Shown here: in pieces, positions 1 through 11,214 of the stretch
Numbering within the stretch: position 1 is the first letter of the stretch
How the letters are laid out: each line of letters starts with the position of its first letter
Origin: Colius striatus
Lineage: Eukaryota > Chordata > Aves > Coliiformes > Coliidae
Assembly (NCBI RefSeq): GCF_028858725.1
Contig: NC_084769.1
Span: 8,557,501-8,621,500, forward strand
DNA: 64,000 nucleotides
Direction: 5' to 3'
Program-made: the position numbers and the translations under genes
Notes under the pieces: generated by a model
The model's database searches: none
What the model was told of the DNA's origin: nothing
Seen by the model: the letters and a program-made list of their open reading frames with translations, nothing else

Positions 1-3000
1 CTTGATTCAGTTCTGAAGAAGTATCCCAATTTAAAAACCAAAGATAATCTCCCAAATCTCTAATCTAGGATAAAATAGTGGCCCTTTTCCTATAAAGCCC
101 TTTCTTTATTGGAACAATCAGACATCCTTTCGTCAAGGTAACAATAACTCCTTCCATTCAGTGGGACTGACCTCTGTACATGTAAATGCTGTGTGGTGAG
201 ATACAGTCTGATGAGGAGCAAAGTGGTGAAGTTACTTAGGACTGCGTAGTTACAGCAGCATTGGGTAGGTTATCACTGGCAACATAACCCTCTGTATAAC
301 TCTCTCAAGGAACAGTGTTGAACTTCAAATAGTTAAGTCAAGTTCAATGACTTTGTCACCAATCTTCCCTTTCAGTATGAAGTTTTTTCCACTGAGGTTT
401 TTTTTTCCCCATCACTAGAAAATCAGAACGATTTTGTGATTTAACTCTCTCCACAAGTAGAGCTGAAAGGATCTCTCAAGAGTAAAGTGTATCCTGTACA
501 TATCTTGTTCATTTTCAGTCTATCAGGTTCTAAAAACGATCGGCTTCCTTTCTCACCATGGATATTTCTTCCTTAATGCCTGGTGATGAGCCTCTGATTG
601 CAGTGAGCATTGCTTTTAGTGGGCAGATTCCCCCTGTGAGAAGCACAATTGGTGATTCCGCCGAGGTGAACAGAGCGAGGCCCTGTGTTACCATCTGGAG
701 AAAGTACTGGTCTTTAATTGCTTTTCTTTTTAACAAGTACCTGTCTGAGTATTGTGATCATTTTCCAAGGTATTGCCACCTAGAATTACGTCTGGGTTTT
801 GTTCCATTTTAAATAAACTTTGCCCGTGCACAGTTGATACTGCCTGCAGCCATTCTGAGGCACTATGAGAAAACCCGGTTTCTGGCATTCAGCTCATGAC
901 TGAGCAGAAGGTAAAAAAGCTAGATTTACCTGAACTGGAAACTGGGAGCTGAAAATCCTGGTTTATTAAATTATGCAAAAGTTCAAAGAGGGTTGGTATA
1001 TACCTAATCAGGTTAAACAGTCTTGTCATATCAACAAAACAATCATGTGCTTTGTGCATTACGAGGATGATGTCCTTGGCATTAAAATGCTGAACGTACC
1101 TCGTCACCTCATCCTTTAATGAAAATTATGCTGCTTGTGAAAGCCTAGGGCTCAATTCACTAAACTCCCTTTTGTCTCCTAAACCACACAAGAATTCAAG
1201 CTATAGAAAACTCAGACCCCAACTCCTCAGTCACCTATTCATTAAGCGGTAGCTGTTTTGCCCACATCTGCAGTTATGAATCACACACAGTTCACACTAA
1301 TCAGCTTTGTTTCCTCTAAGGTAATTTACTTACAATTCAGGATCATCAGAAATGCAGTCCTTGTGATACTAAAATATATTTGTAGATTGTTACACTCTTA
1401 AATACAGTAGGCAAGCTTTGATCCCGTTGTCATTCTTACATTACCCATAATGCTGCAAATGGATGAGATGTGCCTATGCATATATGGCTTTCCTATAAAC
1501 TGCTGAAAAAACTGATGGACTTAAAAATACTTGATATCAACCTTTTTTTTTTTTTCCTGATAAAGGAATCTGGCACTTATTGTTTGTATTGAAAATCTGA
1601 TGGTGTGTCTTTGAGCATGTCATTGTCTGCTGCAGCAAAATAATCGTGGGATTTCTGCTCAAGTAGAGAAGAGAAAAGTGATTCATTATTTCAAAAATTA
1701 TTTGACTGTCAGTCCAGAAAATAGATGAAAGCTTCTTCCAATATACAAGGGAGAGCAAGGCTTATCTTATTATTTAAGGTTATGCTTTAAAGAGAAAGAA
1801 GTTCAAACATCCCATTTTTAGCTCAGCCGTAATACAGCAGAGGTCATGCAGTTACAGCTTTCACCTTTGTAGTTTCCTGGATGTGACTGTACACCTATTT
1901 TCAGTGCAGAGTGTTACCTGTCCTCCTGATGTTAAATGAGATCTGGAGATTGTTCACTTTCCACAGAGTCTATCGCTGCATTCTGTCCTGGCTAGCTGAT
2001 AGAAAGCCACTACCTGGTAGTTACAAACCAGCCCTTCTCACATTTACACCTTTCTACTGCAAACTGGTTGTGTGGCACCACTGAGTTCAGTGGGAAGTTC
2101 CTTCTGATGACACCGGTATTCCTCTGATCAGAATATTGCTCTGTATCTAATACACCTGTTTCACAGGACGCTGTGCACAAATTAAAAATGTCCTCCTGAA
2201 CAGGTCACATATGAGCAACCCCTGTCATGCTGCAGCTGCCTGTGCCACACAGACCCATTGTGTCATAGATGCAAAGCATTTCTAGGATTTATAGGATCTC
2301 TAAAATCGGTAAAACTCTGAATTTAAAATAAAGAGTGTCATTGTGGGATCGAGTTTACCTTGAACATACACAAAGTAACAATTTTCAAAAGGCAAAAATC
2401 TAGACATTTGTTTTCCTTCAGAATAAAGTTTTAAATAATAACTGGGGGGGAAAAAAGGTGAATGTACTTTGTATCTCCTATTAGAGATCAGACCTGAAAT
2501 GAAAGACCTTGAGTTATACAATTAGGTATTGATTTTGTTGATCTATATTTAATTCTCACAGCAATTTAGTTGGTTTTGCCCAATAACGTTTTGAAGTTAT
2601 ACTTCACTTGAAGCAATGCCTTTCTTGCTGTTGTGTTAATCTAGAAACTAAATTGCCCAGTGCATGAGAGACGTAAATAAAGTTCATTTTATTCTTCTGT
2701 GTAACTGATTCAGAGCCCTTTAAAGTGCTGGTTAACTAAACTTAGACAGCTGGAAAATACATTTATCCTGCAGAATGGTTCATTGCTAATTCTGGGCTCT
2801 GCCATGCCTTATAAGCATAGCCTGACCTCCAGGCAATCAGAGCTCGTGCATGTTACCAGACAGAAGAAGTGGACCTGCTGTTGCATTCCTTCCTGCATGG
2901 CAGCTGCGGGGTCCTTCATACCTCTGCCCCAGCCCATCCTTCCCTGCTCCTTCCCACTAGACCCTCAGAGTCTTTGTGCCCTTCACCACAGCCACGCTTG

Positions 3001-6000
3001 TGCCTGGTCCTTCATCACACAGCACTGAAAATGCATTCTACCCACATGTAACCTCTCATTTTGAAAGTTTGAAAAAAAATCTAATGTGATGTATTAATGT
3101 AGAAATAACACCTATTTATAATGTATCAGCATGACTGCAGGCTAGTTTTGTTTTCCTAATTTGCTGTGCTTGAAGTGACATGCCAGATTTTATTTTATCA
3201 CTAATGGGTTTTAGTTATTCCCTTTAGGATATTGCCAACAAGGAAACATTATTCTGATTCATGACTCATGAGTTTATTTCAAAGTGATGTGACTCGTGAT
3301 GAATGTCTGTATTATGTCAGATAGAGTTCTTCCTCCTCTGACAAGCAGTCATTGCTCTCAGGTGGTATAAAGCACCTCGTACTGACTAGCTAAGAAACTC
3401 CAGTGCTGGGAAGCTCTCCACTTACATGGAGTAGAACAACAAATGCTCCTCATAACCTAAGGCTACAATAGGATGGATTTTCTGTGCAAAAATATAGATA
3501 GTGGAAGGAAAACAGGCCATACATTGATCTGCTTTAAGATGATGTGCCAATGCTTTCACAGAGGCACTGTGAAAATCACAGTCTGTTTCTGCATTGAGCC
3601 TTTTCTTTTTTGCTTAGATCAAAGTGTGTGACTACATGTTTTTATATTTTCCCTTAATACTTAGGAAAAGATGTAGTGACCACACTAATGCAGCAGACAC
3701 AGAAAAGGTGCAGAGCAGTCAGCAGCAAAGGCAACACCTTCAGGCTGAGGTGGCTTAAAGTATTACTTCTAAAGAACCCTGAGCGTGAGCACCTACTGTT
3801 GGTCCTGTCTTGCCTCTCCAGCAGCACACAAAATCACCAAGTCTTTCCCTGTTTCCTCTGATGAGGAACACACTTGTTGATCGTGCAGCAATGTAGGCAA
3901 GATTTGATTGGAGCCCATGAATTAGATGTTAGGTGCTCTCTAAACAATTACCAAACCTCACCCAGTTCTCATGGATACAAAACACATCTGATCTGCTGCC
4001 AAATGTTCCTGTCTGCAGGAAATGTTACTGACTCACGTTAGTGTGATTCTCAAGTGCATTAATGAAATAATTGCTTTAAAAAGCATAATGCAAACATCTT
4101 TGGGCTAACCCTTGTTCTTTGTCATACCAGTGACTCTGCTGAAGACAGTAACAAATCTACATGAACAGAACTACAGACACTACTTAACCACATACACGAT
4201 TATCAAACAAATTCTAATAACAGAGGCTGCGGTTTTGCCTTTTGATTCATCTAGCAGCTGTTGTGACTGCCATGAAACACAAGAAACTTAATTAAGGGTG
4301 AATCTAAATAAATACTCTTTTTCCAAATTGTATCCATAGTAACTGGAGAAAAAAAATCTTCAAGAACTCGGTGTAACATTTGTTGTGACACACCAAGTTT
4401 GAAGAAATTACCAGTGACTTTTCAGCTCCAGGAATGTATGTGATTTTGTTACTGTGGGAGAAAAGTCTCTGTTGATTGTGCACATTCTTACATTAATAAC
4501 TCTGCTTAAAGTTTGCTTCATTTTTTCTCATGGAGCTCAGGCTGTGAATGAGTTTTCATCTGTGTGTCAAGGACTACAGTATCATATTTTACCTTTCTAA
4601 CTACAGTAGTCCGTGTATGATTTAACAGAAAAAATAACAGTTTTAAGTGCAGCTTAAATTGTGAGATCAGGTCACATTGTGCATTTAACATCTGAGTACA
4701 GTTCTAGAATACTAATTCCCTACCCCACAGCAACTTTCAGAATTCCTTTTTCCTTTAATTCTTGATGTATGGGAGATGCACCATTCGCTACTCTGTGCGT
4801 CTTTCACCGACAGGTTCTGCTGATGGGCTTCAGTTCACTTTGGTTTCATTGGAGTCAATGCATTTGCTTAAAATTTGTAGAGAATAGTTTTGTTCGCTGA
4901 GGTTTCTGTAATATATTTTGTAAACTGTTAGCCGTGCATTAAATGAGACACTTGGGTGTGATTAAAGTGGGATTGTAGTCCCAGTTGTGCTTGTAGGCTG
5001 TAGTATATATGCAGAATATACCTCTGAATTCACTCCACCTTGTCCTATGGTTTAACTCTCTTTCATCCAAAGATCCTAATCTTATTTTGATAGTTCACCC
5101 AGACTGCTCTGTGCAACACGTGGTCTGGCTGTCTCTGCTCCTCCTGCCCAAGCTGGAACTGCTTCCATTTGAATCAAGAAAACTTTTATCACAGACCTTA
5201 CTAACACCATTATTGACTCCTCGCAGGCCCAAGGCTGTGCTAAGTAGCCACAATCAATTTATCTAAAGAAAAGTGTGAAGTGGGAAAAATATACACAAAG
5301 AAAAATCATTTAGTCTTTCATGTGATAAAGTATTTTAGGTTTACTACTCTGAAAAGTGAATATGTACATTATTGATGCCATGTCTGAGAGTTTTCTCATC
5401 TGGCATACAGACAAAACAGCTGTTTCAGTAATGGTGGGTAGTATTTTAAATGAGGGCAAAGGGAAGAACATTTTAAGCTGAAAGTGGGGGAGATTTCTAT
5501 TGAAGGGTCTTCAATTTGTGTTTGTTTCCATTATGTTCCTCTATTTCAGAAAACATTGTAATTGGAGATACTGAAGACCTTTATTTTTAACTGCCATCTG
5601 AAATTAGACTCTGACATAACTTAGATTGAAGATTAATTAATGAACCAAACAGAACGTTTTCATGCCAAAGGAGTCTTTAGTGTCTCTTGTTGCTTTGCTT
5701 AAGTTTGTTTGATACATTTGACAAACTTACTAACGGAATCCAGGCATTGTTAGCTTATGAAATATGACAAGATCACGCTGTAAAGAGTCATTGCACTGGC
5801 ATTTGGACTTTTATCTAACTAGCCATAAAAACAAACAGTCAAGCTATGTAAGAGCTTGTCATCCTCTTGCCCAGGAATCCCGAGGAGAAGCAGCAGGGCA
5901 TGCACCGCATTTGACTTAATTGAAACTTGAATTTTTCAAAGAAGTCTGATGAGCCTGTACGAGTGCACATGTAATGACACATGTCATCCATACGCCTGGC

Positions 6001-7077
6001 CTGCTGGAGTTTCATTGTGCTTAAAACACCAGTTCATTTTCGATCTAAACCAAGCCGTTAGTGTCTGGCATTGACAGAAACGTACCACATCAGTCTCCTC
6101 TGGCTGATGGCAGTACCAAACCTGAGGAGTGGTTTGCACTCTGACAGCATGTCTCAGAATTCTGGCGTCTCACCTCTCCGAGAGGCTCCTGAATGCTCAG
6201 TGTAAAACGTTGAATGTTATCTCGTATTTTGGTGATAACGTTATCTGCAAGAGGAGTTAGTTACACAGATTTTGAAGCACCCTATATATATGAACACCAG
6301 GTCATTTTTATTGAACTGCTCTTTACGCAGCTCCCTAACCATTCCTTGGTCAGATCTCTGATTGAAAATACCAGTAGCTAACAAAGGGATGAAATTACTC
6401 CTGTGTAATCCTACTGTGCGTTTTTAATATAATGTGCTAATGCATCGTCCGGTGTTCCCGCAGAATTCCACCCCTCTTTGAGTCAGCCTGCCCGGTATCT
6501 GATTGATTCTGGTCTAGGGGGATTGGACCAGTTCAGTATAATTTCCTGTCTCATTGCTTTCTTGTCTGTTAGAGAGGGTTTGGGTCCGTGGAAATCAATA
6601 GGCCGGCATGTGCAAAATGGGAGGTTGTTCTCTAGCAAGTTTCATTTGCGTCTGCAGTTTATGGAAAGTGTTCTCTTCTCCTCTGAACACGTCTGTGCAC
6701 CTTTCTTTTTAGCAGACTCCAAACTCCACTCACAGAAGCATCAGTTTAAACATACCCCCCTCAACGTATTCCTAAAGGAGAAGACGTAAATTGCTGCTGC
6801 TTAAGAAATGCATACCCAGGATCAGCTACTTAAGACATTAATAGCACTCAACTGTTTTGTAAATGGAAACCTATTTGCCTCAGCAGAATCATTAAAGTTA
6901 TGATTTACCTTAAAATGGACATTAATGTTCTTTTTTATTATAATGGTGATTTAAGCATCTAACAATCTATTTCTTTTAACCCCGTGAACTTCGGAAAGGC
7001 AGTAATTAATGGTGTACAGTAGGATAACTTGGTTTTTGTAAGAAATATGTTTCTAATATTTCCTTCACTTATTACAG
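1..7077 (+). other. NCKAP5: Terminal intron of NCKAP5 (partial)
   Basis: AT-rich sequence upstream of the NCKAP5 last-exon acceptor. I see no further NCKAP5 exon, no CR1 or LTR fragment and no RNA gene. The open frames here are short and none has a recognisable domain or is bounded by convincing splice sites. The stretch ends in a polypyrimidine tract and TTATTACAG at 7069-7077. The assignment to an intron rests on the exon that follows. The upstream exon lies outside the window. Confidence 0.75.
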
Positions 7078-7359
7078 AAATTGAAGCAAACCGAAGAAAC
7101 AAAAGAAGATTCCCAGAATAGATTATCTAAAATTTCCCTGGAGTCTCTCAACGAACTTAACAGCAATAACGTACTTTTATTAGAAAAAGAGAAGAACTGT
7201 CTGAACAAGGTTGAAGGACAAAAGGAAGAAAATGGAAGGAAAGAAGTAGCTTCCTTAAACAGCTCTGGTCGGCACGACATGGACAATTTAGAGTCCTTGA
7301 GCGATTCTCTGTACGACAGCTTCTCCTCTTGCGCCAGCCAAGGCTCCAACGACGTATAG
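7078..7359 (+). CDS. NCKAP5: NCKAP5 (Nck-associated protein 5), last coding exon
   Basis: This exon encodes the C-terminal 93 residues of NCKAP5, a large, mostly disordered protein; the family (NCKAP5 and NCKAP5L) is linked to SH3 binding and microtubules. The acceptor is TTATTACAG|AAATTG and the stop is TAG at 7357-7359. The product is polar and charged, rich in K, E, S and N, with a heptad-like stretch LSKISLESLNELN. It ends in DSLYDSFSSCASQGSNDV, which I recognise as the NCKAP5 family C-terminus. There is no initiator Met, so this is an internal-to-terminal exon and the phase at the acceptor appears to be 0. Synteny supports the call: in human NCKAP5, LYPD1 and GPR39 are consecutive with these same relative strands. 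NCKAP5L is the only serious alternative and would not sit beside LYPD1. Confidence 0.88.
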   Translation, partial: KLKQTEETKEDSQNRLSKISLESLNELNSNNVLLLEKEKNCLNKVEGQKEENGRKEVASLNSSGRHDMDNLESLSDSLYDSFSSCASQGSNDV

Positions 7360-7570
7360 AGACACTTTCCAGTGGGCTGTGGCTGCGGCACGTAACGGAG
7401 CTGACTGTGAGCGGGGAGCGAGAGGAGGCGGCTGCTGGAAATTCACCCTCCCAATGACTGTGCTCGCAGCAAGGTGTTCTGCCTTCTCACCACGCAGCAA
7501 TAAGAAAGGCGAGACAGCAGTCATCGTGCTGCGTGAGGCTCGACCCTGAACACAACCAACGGTTACACAG

Positions 7571-7576
7571 AATAAA
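7571..7576 (+). terminator. Proximal poly(A) signal of NCKAP5
   Basis: AATAAA 212 bases after the stop codon, followed by a T-rich and GT-rich stretch (CTTTTGTGGGTATTTG). It would give a very short 3' UTR. Confidence 0.5.
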
Positions 7577-7656
7577 GTCTTAATTTTGCACTTTTGTGGG
7601 TATTTGTACAGTTGTAAATATCTTGGGGAAATATATTTGTAGGGATAAATGACAGC

Positions 7657-7669
7657 AATAAATATTAAA
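7657..7669 (+). terminator. Paired poly(A) signals of NCKAP5 (AATAAA + ATTAAA)
   Basis: AATAAA at 7657-7662 and ATTAAA at 7664-7669 overlap within 13 bases and are followed by TTGGTGCTATG. This is a plausible second cleavage site. Confidence 0.45.
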
Positions 7670-8696
7670 TTGGTGCTATGCTCCTGTAACGGCAGATGAT
7701 TACTAACTTAAAGAAATTGATGTTAATATTAACCAGGAAAAGTTAAGTCTGTTGGGTTTTTTTAAAAGAGAAGATTTATAATTGTTCTAGTCTTAAAACT
7801 GTTGTGTAGAAACACTGCGTCACCATAAACCTGAGCCTGCCAGATTGTCTGTATCGAGCTTTCTCGGACTCTCTTTTACAAAACATGTTGTATTTTTCAT
7901 GCTAGTGCAATTCCGTACAGGTGTCGCGGGGAAAACGTGCGTCCCCGTCATTACGGCTTCACAACAGGTGTCTCATTTCGAAAGGGTTTTGACTTTTGGC
8001 TCGGCAAGGAAACGAATAGATTAAAAGGCCCAATACTGCTGGTGTTGACTTCATCAATCATATGCGTAACTGTCTGAGAGATCAGGGTCAAAGTAATTTG
8101 CTGCTGACACTTCACAGGAGCCTGGTATGAATGAGAACTACACACACCGCCTTTTACTTCTGAGTGCCGCACAGTTTCTCTACTTCCACCTCCTCTGGGC
8201 TCGTTGCCTCTCAGTTTCTCAGTGTACCATGCTGTGTTCTCTTTTGTAGTCTACACGTGGTCTTAACGAACCTCTGAAATTATTTTTTACAATCAAAACT
8301 CAGCTCCTGTTTCTGACATGCTTCAAGACGACGTCGGTGCTAAGCAGTACTAGTTCAGACATATCTAGGAGCGGGGGGATTGGCCTGTGTTGGGTGTTTG
8401 TGTTTTTTTCTACAAAGGCTGTTTATATGTAAGGGAAAGTCTATTTCAAAGGTTCTGTGTATTTTTTCTAGATGTGAAGTATTTATAACTGCTTTTTGTA
8501 CAGCAACCTGTAAACTAGATATATTTGGGATATTTCTAGACTCTACAGTTTCTTTAGCACATGCCTGTTAATCTTTGAAATATTGTACGATCAGTGTTAA
8601 TATTTTGTGCAATTTGTTACATTTTCAGCAATTCCGCCGTAAACTTGCATCGTCCTTTTCGACTTCTGAGAGATTTTGATGGGAACACCTTTCGTG

Positions 8697-8702
8697 AATA
8701 AA
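8697..8702 (+). terminator. Distal poly(A) signal of NCKAP5
   Basis: AATAAA followed within 25 bases by GTGTGCCTG and a G-run. It is the last canonical signal before the LYPD1 CpG island and probably marks the end of the longest NCKAP5 transcript. Confidence 0.5.
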
Positions 8703-9013
8703 ACTCCTCTTGCAATACGTGTGCCTGAAGGGGGGGGTTTGAGGAGGGGGTGGCGTGACAGCCCGGGTGTCGGGGTGAGTGTGACAACTCCACCCCTCAG
8801 CCCGTGCGCCGAAGGGAGCACGGGTGCAGAGAGGCTTCGCTCATTTAGATGAATTCGCGACTAAAAAGCAATTTAAAGCTTAATCCGGGCTCTTCGCTTG
8901 CCGATAAGGCTGCGAAGCGATCAAAGGGAAGGAGAGAGGAGTCACCCCTTCAGGGAGGCCAGCGCCGTTCCGGTGCCGGCGGCTGCTCGCCGCTCCCTCC
9001 TGCCGTCTCGGCC

Positions 9014-9079
9014 CTCGCGCGCCCCCGCCGCCGCCTCAGCCCGCCCCGCGCGCGCCCCCGCCGCCGCCTCAGCCCGCCC
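9014..9079 (+). repeat. 33-bp GC-rich tandem duplication in the CpG island
   Basis: Two adjacent copies of a roughly 33-bp unit containing GCGCCCCCGCCGCCGCCTCA, with the shared core at 9019-9027 and 9052-9060 (offset 33). It encodes an imperfect repeat in the spurious frames of this region. Confidence 0.7.
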
Positions 9080-9732
9080 GCCCGCTCCGGAGGGGCCGCC
9101 GCGGCCCGCTCCGGAACCGCCGCCCGCCCACCCACCGCCAGCGAGCTGCCGGCCCCCGGCCCAGCCCGCGGAGGAGGCGGGGAATTGCCGCACCGGCACG
9201 TACGCTGCCGTTTCCCCGCTTTTTACGCGTGAAATGCCTTTCGGGGGAGCGGACGGCACCTGTCAGTGAGGGGCTGCGCCCTCCCTCCCTCAGGCCCTCC
9301 CGGGGCGGGGGGAGGCTGTTGCGGGGCAGCTGTGGGAGACGAGCGACGCCTCGCAGCGGGGCCGTTGCGCCGTGCGGGGTTCGGCCGCGCTCCGGCAGCC
9401 ACCTGTGGGCTTCGGGCGGGCGGGGAAACGGAGGGGGCCCAGGGCGAGCCGCCTCAGGGGGCCGGGTGCCCGCTGCCCGCGCTTTGCAGCCGTCCCCCGG
9501 GGCCTTGAGGAGGGGAGAGCGAGCCGCCCGGGCGGGCAGGGGGCGGCGGGAGCCCGCCGCAGCGCTCCGGGAGGGGGACGCCGAGGTGGGCCGTGCTCCG
9601 AGCTGCGTGTCGCGGGCAGCGGCGGGCTGCCGCCTCCGTCGCTGAACTTTCCCAGTCTCGGCGAGACGAGGTGCGGGGCGGCTGTCGGGGATCCCCGCCC
9701 CGCTCCGCCGGCATCACATGGTGCTGGGGAGC

Positions 9733-9748
9733 GGGGGGGGGGGGGGGG
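9733..9748 (+). repeat. Run of 16 G upstream of LYPD1 exon 1
   Basis: An uninterrupted 16-base G homopolymer about 265 bp before the LYPD1 start codon. It lies in the promoter or 5' UTR, is capable of G-quadruplex formation, and its length is error-prone in sequencing. Confidence 0.85.
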
Positions 9749-10011
9749 AAGGAAGAGGGGGGAGCCGCCCCCCAGCTCGCCCTTCTCGTACAGTTTCTTC
9801 CAGTCTCAGCGCTCAACTCCGGCGAGGCTGGAGCGCGGCGCGGGGCTGGGCAGGGCGGGCGCCGGGCGGGCTCCGCCGCCTGCTCCCGGGGCGCGTCTCC
9901 GCAGCGGAGGCGGCGGGGAAGCGGCACCAGGGCGCGGCGGCGCCGCTGCTCCCCTCCTTCTGATGCCCCTCCGCGGCTGCACGCCAGCCCGGCGGCCGCG
10001 GCTCCGGGAGG

Positions 10012-10063
10012 ATGCGGCTCTTCTTCCTCGCGGCAACTTTCTGGGGATTGTGCCTGGCTCCAG
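10012..10063 (+). CDS. LYPD1: LYPD1 exon 1 (signal peptide)
   Basis: This exon encodes residues 1-17 and the first base of codon 18 of LYPD1 (Lynx2), a GPI-anchored Ly6/uPAR protein that modulates nicotinic acetylcholine receptors in neurons. The start ATG has A at -3. The residues MRLFFLAATFWGLCLAPG form a typical hydrophobic secretion signal, with likely cleavage shortly before the LQIQC of exon 2. The donor is CAG|GTAAGG at 10063/10064. The split Gly codon joins cleanly to exon 2. The full CDS (exons 52 + 138 + 236 nt) gives 141 residues plus stop, the same length as the human protein. Confidence 0.92.
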
Positions 10064-11076
10064 GTAAGGGGCTCCGCGCCGCTCCCTCGGAGACGCCTCC
10101 GGCGAGCCCGGCGCTTCCCGCAGCGGCCGCGGGGAGGCTTCGTCCCTTCGTCGTCCCTCGACGGAGCTGGCGCTGGGCGCTCGGAGAGAACCCCGCGGCC
10201 GCACAACTGCTCGTGGAGCAGCGGAGCCCGGCCGTCCTGCCCGCGGCCCCCGGAGCTCCCCGCCGCCGGCGAGGGCGCAGCCCGCCCCGGTGTCCCCGGC
10301 GCCGGCTCCCGCGGGGCGAAGCGGAGAGCGCTCTGCAGGCAGCCGGGCCCGGGGGCTGCCGCCTGCTAAAGTGGGATGGCGGTCAGCCCCCAAACGGTCC
10401 CAGCGGAGTGGGGCCGGGGCTCCCGCGCTGCGGGACGAGGCACTCGCTGCTCCCCGACGGGGCTCCGGGAGCCACCACGGTGCGGGTCCTAGCAGAAGGC
10501 TAGGAGGAACGGCTCTAGGCACCCGGAGCTCCTCGTTTGCATGATAAAGGACAGAGGTGAAGAATGCTCCGCAGCTGTAATTGCGCATGGCAAAATAGTA
10601 ATTAAATAATTTGTAATTAATTAGCAGCTAAGTAAACCTGTCGGCACAGATAAGAGCCGAAGCATATCTATTAGCGGCGTCGCTCTTCCCAGAGCGCGGG
10701 TAGTTTTTCTCCCGCCGCCTTGAGGCCGGCCGTGCGACGGGCAGCGGCCGCCCACCGGAGCCCAGGCCCGTGCCCGGGTCCCGCCGCCTGCTGGCGGCAG
10801 CGGCCCCGGCGCCGTGGGTAGGCAGAGCCGCCTCCGGGCCCCGCGGAAGGGCGCCCGCTGCTTCACCAGGAGCTGCGCGTTTAAAGCGGACCCGCTGCTA
10901 GGGGGGCAACGCGCTTGCTTTAGGTGATGATTTTTTTTTGGTCAAGTTGTACTTTGGCTGAGCTGTGGTGTCGTTAGGGACAGTAAAATGCGAAGAATAA
11001 GGTTTCTGGCAAGTGTTGATTGTTTATTGTGTCAAAAAAAAAATATTGTTCTGAGCAAAACTCTTATCTGTTCCAG
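10064..11076 (+). other. LYPD1: LYPD1 intron 1
   Basis: 1,013-bp intron with GTAAGG donor and TTATCTGTTCCAG acceptor. Its first half continues the CpG island. At 10575-10690 there is a short AT-rich block with several TAATTA/ATTA homeodomain-type sites next to CpG-containing sequence. No repeat or other gene is seen. Confidence 0.88.
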
Positions 11077-11214
11077 GTTTGGGCTTGCAAATACAATGCT
11101 ACCAGTGCGAGGAGTTCCAGCTAAATAACGACTGCTCTGCTCCAGAGTTCATCGTAAATTGTACAGTGAATGTGCAAGACATGTGTCAGAAAGAAGTCAT
11201 GGAAAAAAGTTTTG
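11077..11214 (+). CDS. LYPD1: LYPD1 exon 2 (N-terminal half of the Ly6/uPAR domain)
   Basis: Encodes residues 18-64 (both end codons split). The mature protein begins near LQIQCYQCEEF. Cysteines at 25, 28, 37, 46 and 54 are the first half of the ten-cysteine three-finger fold. Asn45 in NCT is an N-glycosylation sequon. Splice sites are TTCCAG|GTTTGG and TTTTG|GTAAGA, leaving phase 1 at the 3' end, which matches exon 3. The sequence through DMCQKEVME is nearly identical to mammalian LYPD1, so the orthology is secure. Confidence 0.95.

Larger units (their letters stand above)
7360..8720 (+). other. NCKAP5: NCKAP5 3' UTR
   Basis: Non-coding AT-rich sequence follows the NCKAP5 stop, with three tiers of canonical poly(A) signals: AATAAA at 7571-7576, AATAAA at 7657-7662 with ATTAAA at 7664-7669, and AATAAA at 8697-8702. 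T- or GT-rich sequence follows each. The 8400-8700 part has the T-rich, ATTT-rich look of a long vertebrate 3' UTR. The distal end is inferred from the last signal; no transcript evidence is available here. Confidence 0.65.
8880..10560 (+). promoter_or_regulatory. LYPD1: CpG island: LYPD1 promoter, 5' UTR and exon 1 region
   Basis: Base composition changes abruptly from AT-rich 3' UTR to very GC-rich, CpG-dense sequence from about 8880 to 10560. A second GC-rich patch sits at 10680-10900 inside intron 1. There is no TATA box, as is usual for CpG-island promoters. The transcription start cannot be placed from sequence alone; it must lie upstream of the ATG at 10012. The island also produces many long open frames on both strands, which are a by-product of high GC and not genes. 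Confidence 0.8.

Noticed and set aside
558..812. 84-codon plus-strand frame with CpG-containing sequence, and a 68-codon minus frame over it
   Set aside because: There is an in-frame stop just upstream, no donor/acceptor pair fits and no family was recognised. It is not a convincing NCKAP5 exon.
8849..10588. Many long overlapping open frames on both strands, up to 260 codons
   Set aside because: They coincide with the CpG island, where stop codons are rare. They are Arg/Gly/Pro/Ala-rich on all frames, and only the LYPD1 exon 1 frame is supported by splice sites and homology.
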